Part shown: positions 6,076-10,522 of the stretch, in pieces | How the letters are laid out: the number at the start of each line of letters is the position of its first letter | Position numbering within the stretch: position 1 is the stretch's first letter | Source: CAVZLD01 sp964522605 | GTDB lineage: Bacteria; Planctomycetota; Planctomycetia; Pirellulales; Pirellulaceae | Assembly: GCA_964522605.1 (NCBI GenBank) | Contig: CAZFWV010000242.1 | Coordinates: 1 to 10,522, forward strand | Length of the DNA: 10,522 bases | Direction: 5' to 3' | Position numbers and translations under genes: made by a program | The notes under the pieces: generated by a model | What the model saw: the letters and a program-made list of their open reading frames with translations, nothing else | What the model was told of the DNA's origin: nothing | Databases searched by the model: none

Positions 6076-8451
6076 ATGACCGATTTTCCGGACTCTTCAC
6101 GGCTCTCCGCATCGGAGCACGAGCAACTGGCTGCGCAAAAGAAGAAGTTTGAGGAGGCGTGCCAGCGGCTGCGAACAGCCGGACAGGCGGCCTCATTGGA
6201 CGATTATCTGCCGCCGGAAGAGGAGGCTCTGCGCGTCGCCACCTTGTGGCGTCTGATCCCCACCGACCTCAGGCAGCGTTGGGGACGAGGCGAACGCGCG
6301 ATGCTCGAGGAATACGTCGCTCGCTACCCTGAATTGGGAGGAGTATCCCAATTGCCGATTGCTCTGCTGCACGAAGAGTACTCGGTGCGAAGCCAATTCG
6401 TCGGAACTCCCCCATTACGCGAATACGAGCAGCGGTTTCCGCGACAATTCGCCCAATTCCGGCAGCTTGTCGAGTCGGCGCCGATTGGACCGGGAACGCT
6501 GCAAGTTCCCAGAGACGAAGTCGGCGCGTCTTCGATGCCCACCATTGAAGCCCCCCCTGGAGTGCCAGTTGTCGCCGAAGATTCGTCAAACGCACGAGAG
6601 GCGGATACCGATCGCGACGAGCAGACGGAAACCGAGCGATGGGAAGAACGATCGCCGGGCACCGGCGAAGGGCGGCCCGCCGAATCACCGGCCGCAGTCC
6701 GCACTGTGGGAGGCGGGCGATATCGATTGATGCAACTGCTTGGCTGCGGACAATACGGCGAAGTGTGGCTGGCCGAAGCAACCGGAGGAGTGCTGGTTGC
6801 GGTCAAGATTATTCGCTTCTCGATGCGTAATCAGATGACCCAACAGGAACTGCGGTCACTGGAGCTGATGAAGCAGCTCAAGCACCCCTTCCTGCTTGAG
6901 GTCCATGCATATTGGGAAGAAGACGACCAGTTGATGATCGTCACAACTTTGGCGGACAAGACGTTGGCCGATCGGCTAAAGGAATGCCAGGAGGCGGGGC
7001 TCCCGGGAATTCCTGCCGAAGAACTGTTGGGCTACGTTTCAGGCGCCGCCGAAGCAATCGACTTCTTGCACGAGCGCAAGGTGGTCCACCGTGACATCAA
7101 ACCCGCGAACATCTTGTTGGTCGACAAATATGCCCGGGTGGGGGATTTTGGATTAGCCCGAGTGCTCGAGGGCAATCTGATCCGTGCCACAACCATTGGC
7201 ACTCCACTCTACATGCCACCCGAATCGTTTGAGGGTCGGGCAAGCAAACACGGAGATCAGTACAGTTTGGCGGTCACCTATGTGGAGCTACGGCGCGGTC
7301 GCGCGCCGTTCGAGGCAGAGACGGTGCCGGCGATCATGCGGAGCGTGCTGACCGACCCGCCGGACCTGTCCGGATTGGATCCCGCCGAACAACAGGTTCT
7401 GAAGAAGGCACTCTCCAAGGACCCCAACGATCGTTATGAAAGTAGTAAGGAATTTTCCCAGGCACTGAAGGATTCACTCTTTCCACCGCCCCCGCTACCC
7501 TCTGCCTCATCCAGTCGGCGACAAATCCTTTTGTTGCTCGGCGTGATCAGCATCGCAATCTGCACATGGTTCGTCTGGCACGGTAGATCTTCGCTCCCAG
7601 ACGCCTCCTCATCAGAGCCGCTCGTTCCGGATGGCTTCATCCCCGCGCCGTCGGCGAAGCAAGTCTTTTCGACAGTCAATAACTGCAATTTTTACGATCG
7701 CATCATGAAAGAGGTGGACAGTGGGATTCGTGTGGAATTTCAACTGATCTGTGGGGACGATCGCCTGCCAACGTTCTACATCATGAGGCACAAAGTCTGG
7801 AACGAGTTGTTCAGCGTGTTCGCCCGAGATGTTCCAGAACAGCTTGATTCGAACACCCAGTGGATGAATGGATGGTGGACGTCGAACCAGGACGATCATG
7901 ATGTACTTGATTATCCCGACCATCCGGTCTTTCGCGTGACGCACGACGAGGCGGAGCGATTCGCGCAGTGGATTGGTGGTTCGGACGGGCGATTACCAAC
8001 GCGAAAGCAATGGGACCGCGCAGCGGGCAAGGAAAAATGGGATGAGGCACAAAATGAGGAGGTAACGGGCCTCAACGAGTATCCACCTGGACCCTATCGC
8101 CCCGAGCTTTGGACGGCAAATCGGGAAGAAGGAATTGGAATCGCGAATGGCCCCTTGCCGGTCCATCGCGAAGGCACAGCCGACATTAGCCCCAGCCCGT
8201 TCGAGGTCTACGACATGGCGGGCAATGGCCTCGAGTGGACGGACGACCGTTATGAGTCGACGCGCCCTCCGTGGAATACCTATTTCTATGTGCGCGGCCG
8301 AGGTCATTCTCAGGAGAAGGAACCGCTTCGGTATGACTTTGATGAATGGGAAGGACAGGCATTCCAGGGTTCCGAAGCGCGACCCGACGTCAGCTTTCGC
8401 GTGGTAATCAGTGCCCCCCTCAAGCCAACCGACGACGATCTTGCCGAATAA
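6076..8451 (+). CDS. Membrane Ser/Thr protein kinase with extracytoplasmic FGE-sulfatase-like domain
   Basis: This 791-aa Hanks-type kinase should phosphorylate Ser/Thr of unknown targets. Residues about 30-135 hold two diverged repeats ending in a YVARYPEL or EYEQRFP motif, typical of planctomycete kinases. An acidic low-complexity linker follows (about 150-210). The kinase domain (about 214-465) keeps every key motif: glycine loop GCGQYGEV (223-230), Lys244 in VAVK, HRDIKPAN (338-345), DFG (Asp357) and GTPLYMPPE (375-383). It therefore looks active and of the RD type. One membrane helix (about 484-501) places the kinase inside and the C-terminus outside. That C-terminal part (about 534-779) matches the FGE-sulfatase/C-type-lectin-like fold: GRLPTRKQWDRAAG, DMAGNGLEWT, VRGRG and SFRVV. 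The catalytic cysteines of true formylglycine-generating enzymes are absent, so I infer a ligand-binding or sensor role. It is divergent to the WD40/pseudo-caspase gene, with 180 bp between start codons. Confidence 0.93.
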   Translation: MTDFPDSSRLSASEHEQLAAQKKKFEEACQRLRTAGQAASLDDYLPPEEEALRVATLWRLIPTDLRQRWGRGERAMLEEYVARYPELGGVSQLPIALLHEEYSVRSQFVGTPPLREYEQRFPRQFAQFRQLVESAPIGPGTLQVPRDEVGASSMPTIEAPPGVPVVAEDSSNAREADTDRDEQTETERWEERSPGTGEGRPAESPAAVRTVGGGRYRLMQLLGCGQYGEVWLAEATGGVLVAVKIIRFSMRNQMTQQELRSLELMKQLKHPFLLEVHAYWEEDDQLMIVTTLADKTLADRLKECQEAGLPGIPAEELLGYVSGAAEAIDFLHERKVVHRDIKPANILLVDKYARVGDFGLARVLEGNLIRATTIGTPLYMPPESFEGRASKHGDQYSLAVTYVELRRGRAPFEAETVPAIMRSVLTDPPDLSGLDPAEQQVLKKALSKDPNDRYESSKEFSQALKDSLFPPPPLPSASSSRRQILLLLGVISIAICTWFVWHGRSSLPDASSSEPLVPDGFIPAPSAKQVFSTVNNCNFYDRIMKEVDSGIRVEFQLICGDDRLPTFYIMRHKVWNELFSVFARDVPEQLDSNTQWMNGWWTSNQDDHDVLDYPDHPVFRVTHDEAERFAQWIGGSDGRLPTRKQWDRAAGKEKWDEAQNEEVTGLNEYPPGPYRPELWTANREEGIGIANGPLPVHREGTADISPSPFEVYDMAGNGLEWTDDRYESTRPPWNTYFYVRGRGHSQEKEPLRYDFDEWEGQAFQGSEARPDVSFRVVISAPLKPTDDDLAE

Positions 8452-8482
8452 CGGCGGACACGATCAACTTCTTCGCCCGTCG

Positions 8483-8494
8483 CGCGTGCACGCG
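8483..8494. repeat. 12-bp perfect palindrome after the kinase gene
   Basis: CGCGTGCACGCG is self-complementary and begins 32 bases after the kinase stop codon. It has no loop and no T-run, so it is a poor terminator. It could equally be a chance product of GC-rich sequence. Confidence 0.35.
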
Positions 8495-8530
8495 GCCGTC
8501 GCGAATTCAGGCTGCCATGGGAAGCATCAA

Positions 8531-8543
8531 CCGGAGGATCCGG
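8531..8543 (+). promoter_or_regulatory. Strong Shine-Dalgarno sequence inside a small hairpin
   Basis: CCGGA-GGA-TCCGG is a 5-bp stem that contains the GGAGGA ribosome site of the candidate small gene at 8548. The site lies 9 nt from that ATG. Folding would partly hide it, so translation could be conditional; this is inference from a short stem. Confidence 0.35.
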
Positions 8544-8547
8544 CAGA

Positions 8548-8724
8548 ATGTACCAAGCCCCCGCAGGCCGACGTGCCGAAGAGGAGCCGGAGATTGACGA
8601 ACAAGGAGTTCCGATTGTTGAGGGAACGGCAGAATTTCGATTCTTGATTGGCGAGTCGAGAATCGCTCGCGGTGCGCAGAATCTTGGTTGTCCGGAATGG
8701 CCTCGGTCATGCGCGAAACCCTAA
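8548..8724 (+). CDS. Possible small protein of 58 aa, unknown function
   Basis: The frame starts MYQAPAGRRAEEEPEIDEQG and ends at TAA 8722-8724. In favour: a near-perfect ribosome site (GGAGGA, 9 nt before ATG), strong preference for G at the first codon position over about the first 45 codons, and a 7-bp inverted repeat starting directly after the stop. Residues 11-18 are acidic, and no signal peptide or membrane segment is present. The last dozen residues (with Cys-Pro-Glu-Trp-Pro) look less protein-like, so it might be the 5' remnant of a longer decayed gene. I recognise no family. It lies 96 bp after the kinase stop on the same strand and could be cotranscribed. Confidence 0.35.
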   Translation: MYQAPAGRRAEEEPEIDEQGVPIVEGTAEFRFLIGESRIARGAQNLGCPEWPRSCAKP

Positions 8725-8748
8725 TCGGATCCCCGGTCCCCGATCCGA
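8725..8748 (+). terminator. Hairpin directly after the small gene, possible terminator
   Basis: TCGGATC and GATCCGA form a 7-bp stem with a 10-nt loop, beginning at the base after TAA 8722-8724. It is followed by the pyrimidine-rich tract rather than a clean T-run, so intrinsic termination is only possible. Confidence 0.35.
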
Positions 8749-8750
8749 AT

Positions 8751-8860
8751 TCACTTCCGCAGTTTTCCACTCAACACTCTTCCCGCCGCCTCTTCTTCCC
8801 CTCAACAATCGTCACTCCTTGTTCATCAATCGCCGGCTCTTTCCCCCTCCCCGACAACAC
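8751..8860. other. Pyrimidine-rich, G-poor tract
   Basis: By my count 82 of these 110 bases are C or T on the plus strand and only 10 are G, in contrast with the flanking sequence. No convincing gene runs through it on either strand. On the minus strand it is purine-rich. It could be a C-rich, Rho-type termination region for the upstream unit, or simply skewed intergenic DNA. Confidence 0.5.
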
Positions 8861-8883
8861 TCTGTGCTAGCAACATCGACACC

Positions 8884-8938
8884 GCGGGTTGAGAAGTTTT
8901 ACGGCCTGGGTTGTGCATGACGCGGGTTAGGAGGTTCA
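8884..8938. repeat. Pair of imperfect 18-bp direct repeats upstream of the HEAT-protein gene
   Basis: CGCGGGTTGAGAAGTTTT (8884-8901) and CGCGGGTTAGGAGGTTCA (8921-8938) share 13 of 18 positions, with starts 37 bp apart. They lie 113-167 bp before the ATG of the HEAT gene. Twin sites would suit an activator or repressor, but no recognised binding motif is present. Confidence 0.3.
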
Positions 8939-9018
8939 TGCAGGTGTCGCGATCAAGTGACCGATTTAACGACTATTCGGTCGTCGCCGGAATGGCGGTG
9001 ATCGAGTGTTTCTATTGA
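8938..9018 (+). CDS. Possible 26-aa leader peptide upstream of the HEAT-protein gene
   Basis: A perfect AGGAGG (8929-8934) precedes ATG 8938 by 3 nt, which is too close for best use, and an in-frame GTG at 8944 by 9 nt. The frame reads MQVSRSSDRFNDYSVVAG and ends with TGA 9016-9018, 32 bases before the HEAT-protein ATG. The peptide resembles nothing I know. The AGGAGG is the main reason to list it; it may be accidental. Confidence 0.22.
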   Translation: MQVSRSSDRFNDYSVVAGMAVIECFY

Positions 9019-9050
9019 GTAACGAACGCCCAAAGCGAAAGGGCCGTGCC

Positions 9051-10241
9051 ATGAGCCGTATCTTTGGCATCGCAACCACGATGATCGTCGTAGCAGCCCT
9101 TTGCGCTTCCGACGTTCGTGCGCAGGCGCCAGCCCAGCAGACGACAATCTGGTCGTTTCTCGGAATTCCTCAGGGAATTCGAACGGTTCGAGGCGCGCTC
9201 ACGAATCGGCGAGGCAACCATCCTCGGATGGAACCTCACCCGGCCCGAAAAGCACTCAATGATCCGGCGAATCTTGCTGAGGGGATGCCACCGGTCATCC
9301 AGGAAGCCGCCAAGGTCAAGATGGCCGAAGATTTGAAGCCACAGAAAATCAAAGCGATCAAGTACCTCGCCCGGATCGGCTGCGGCTGTTACGACCTGGA
9401 CGGCAACATCACGAAGGCTCTTGTGGAAGCGGCGAGCGATTGCACGGAGGAAGTTCGCTTGGCGACCGTGGAAGCTATCGCGGAAGCGGCGGCGGCCCAA
9501 TGTTGTGCCCAGTGCGGTCAAACGTGCTGCTGCAAGCAGCCGATCCTGGAACAGCTCGCGAAAATGGCTTATCAACGCGACGATCATGGCTGCTATGTCG
9601 AACCATCGCAGCGTGTTCGGCAAGCTGCTGCTCGGGCCCTCATGATCTGCTGTCCGAGCACGGGTCCGGTGCCATTGGAGACGATTGAAGCGCCCACTCC
9701 GGTGGAAGAAGTCCCGAACGGCGAACTGATTCCTCCTGTGGATGAGGATGAGGATGAGGATGGGGAAGGCTCTTCGGCCGAAGAATTCGGAACGGAAACC
9801 GCAACTCTGCCTCCTGTTGTCAACTCCCGTCTCCTGTTGGCGATTCCCAGTCAGCCGTCGACCGGAGTGATATCGAAGTCCGATCTGCAACGGTTTCAGG
9901 TCGAACAGCCCTCGGTCCCACCGCTACCGGGGCTGGAAGTCGTGCAGTCGGCGGCGCCCGTGGTCGGAATTTCTGAGGTTCGGGGTGTGATTGTCACGAC
10001 GCAACCGGAACGGCAGATCGCCCATGTTCATTTTGTAGATCGAGAGCGCCAAGTTCCGGTCGGCACACGGCTGACGGTTCTGCGGTCGGGCGAAAGCGGG
10101 CGATTGACGATCGGCCAGGTTGAGGTGGAACAATCCTTCGAGGGTGCATCCAACGTTCGGGCGATTGGAACGACAATGATCCACCAGCTCCAATCGGGCG
10201 ACGTGGTTGAGTTGCCCGGCAGTCATCTCGCCAGCCGCTGA
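9051..10241 (+). CDS. Exported cysteine-rich HEAT-repeat protein
   Basis: This 396-aa protein has no established name. ATG 9051 is chosen over the in-frame GTG at 9006 because AAAGGG lies 7 nt upstream and because it puts a classic signal peptide at the N-terminus (hydrophobic core IFGIATTMIVVAAL, cleavage after DVRA at about residue 24). Residues about 85-200 form HEAT-like helices (TEEVRLATVEAIAEAA; SQRVRQAAARALMI) and contain 12 cysteines between 111 and 201, including a CC-x2-C-x3-CCC cluster. This suggests metal binding or disulfides. An acidic low-complexity hinge follows (about 232-245), encoded partly by three GATGAG units at 9741-9758. The C-terminal 80 residues look like a small beta-barrel (VPVGTRLTVLR, LTIGQVEV, SGDVVELPG), as found in FlgT-like C-terminal domains. 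Similar secreted HEAT proteins are, to my knowledge, common in planctomycetes. Function is unknown; it may bind protein partners in the periplasm. Confidence 0.85.
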   Translation: MSRIFGIATTMIVVAALCASDVRAQAPAQQTTIWSFLGIPQGIRTVRGALTNRRGNHPRMEPHPARKALNDPANLAEGMPPVIQEAAKVKMAEDLKPQKIKAIKYLARIGCGCYDLDGNITKALVEAASDCTEEVRLATVEAIAEAAAAQCCAQCGQTCCCKQPILEQLAKMAYQRDDHGCYVEPSQRVRQAAARALMICCPSTGPVPLETIEAPTPVEEVPNGELIPPVDEDEDEDGEGSSAEEFGTETATLPPVVNSRLLLAIPSQPSTGVISKSDLQRFQVEQPSVPPLPGLEVVQSAAPVVGISEVRGVIVTTQPERQIAHVHFVDRERQVPVGTRLTVLRSGESGRLTIGQVEVEQSFEGASNVRAIGTTMIHQLQSGDVVELPGSHLASR

Positions 10242-10263
10242 ATCCGAGCCAATCCGCGGTCCT

Positions 10264-10282
10264 CCGAATCCTCACGATTCGG
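10264..10282 (+). terminator. Hairpin after the HEAT-protein gene, possible terminator
   Basis: CCGAATC and GATTCGG form a perfect 7-bp stem around CTCAC, starting 22 bases after the stop codon. No T-run follows, so strength as an intrinsic terminator is doubtful. Confidence 0.4.
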
Positions 10283-10321
10283 CTACCGGCCGTCGAGACA
10301 CGCCTCACACAACGGCACCTC

Positions 10322-10354
10322 ATGCCAGCTCACACGGTGTAAAATCGCTGGCAT
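10322..10354 (+). terminator. 8-bp inverted repeat with pyrimidine tail
   Basis: ATGCCAGC (10322-10329) and GCTGGCAT (10347-10354) are perfect complements with a 17-nt loop. The stem is followed by CTTCTTT on the plus strand. This is the more terminator-like of the two inverted repeats after the HEAT gene. It could alternatively be a dyad operator, since a promoter-like sequence begins 13 bases later. Confidence 0.35.
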
Positions 10355-10367
10355 CTTCTTTGCGCAG

Positions 10368-10394
10368 TTGTCTCGATAATCGCGCTGTTATAAT
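10368..10394 (+). promoter_or_regulatory. Promoter-like sequence near the right edge
   Basis: A perfect TATAAT (10389-10394) lies 15 bp after TTGTCT (10368-10373). The spacing is two bases shorter than ideal. Transcription would start near 10401 and run to the right out of the window. Confidence 0.35.
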
Positions 10395-10522
10395 GGCAGG
10401 GTCGAAGCGTCGGCGATGCTGCACGGGCTCACATTTCACGCCGCGAAACAGTCGTTGACTAGAGCGCATTTCAAAACCGTTTTTGGGAGGGCGAGGCTGA
10501 CCTGTTGAAGATGTTTTCGACT
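10395..10522. other. Right-edge stretch without a supported gene
   Basis: No frame here has both a ribosome site and coding character. The stretch AAAACCGTTTTTGGGAGGGC (10473-10492) resembles short intergenic motifs I associate with planctomycete genomes, but I cannot confirm this here. An ATG at 10511-10513 could open the next gene, yet too little sequence remains to judge. Confidence 0.3.

Noticed and set aside
8100..8451. Variable region of a diversity-generating retroelement in the FGE-like domain
   Set aside because: FGE/C-type-lectin folds are common targets, but no reverse transcriptase, no second near-copy (template) and no adenine-rich codon pattern are seen in the window.
9012..9890. 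292-aa open frame on the minus strand
   Set aside because: It is antisense to the HEAT-protein gene, which has a signal peptide and repeat motifs. The antisense product is Arg/His-rich without a domain.
10207..10458. 83-aa plus-strand frame overlapping the end of the HEAT gene
   Set aside because: It begins inside the HEAT gene in another frame and runs through both inverted repeats. It has no ribosome site and no protein-like features.
10416..10508. 30-aa open frame after the TATAAT box
   Set aside because: No ribosome site precedes ATG 10416 and the codons show no coding bias.

Overview
The window looks like chromosomal DNA of a planctomycete, probably of the Pirellulales type. This is inferred from gene content: a Ser/Thr kinase with the N-terminal repeats typical of that phylum fused to an FGE-sulfatase-like domain, a giant secreted WD40/PDZ/caspase-fold protein, and a secreted cysteine-rich HEAT protein. 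Long intergenic stretches and moderately high GC fit as well. No mobile-element gene, tRNA, rRNA or CRISPR array is visible.

Layout. Bases 1-252 hold two perfect 106-bp copies of a GC-rich element with internal inverted repeats, and 253-408 hold nothing recognisable. Bases 409-5895 (minus strand) encode a 1,828-aa exported protein: signal peptide, WD40-like propeller, PDZ-like domain, a series of Ig-like beta-sandwich modules and a C-terminal caspase-fold domain. Both catalytic positions of that last domain appear to be lost. A 180-bp divergent intergenic region (5896-6075) contains two perfect hairpins and AT-rich promoter-like sequence. Bases 6076-8451 (plus strand) encode a 791-aa membrane kinase with an external FGE-like domain. 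The following 600-bp gap carries a possible 58-aa gene (8548-8724), a hairpin directly after it, a pyrimidine-rich tract and a possible leader peptide. Bases 9051-10241 encode a 396-aa exported HEAT-repeat protein with 12 clustered cysteines. The last 281 bases contain two inverted repeats and a promoter-like TATAAT box without a clear gene behind it.

How they may work together. The kinase and the pseudo-caspase protein are transcribed away from each other from one short control region. Both combine signalling or binding modules with domains that look catalytically dead. A shared role in envelope sensing is plausible but is inference. The HEAT protein is separated from the kinase by about 600 bp and has its own start signals, so I treat it as an independent unit.
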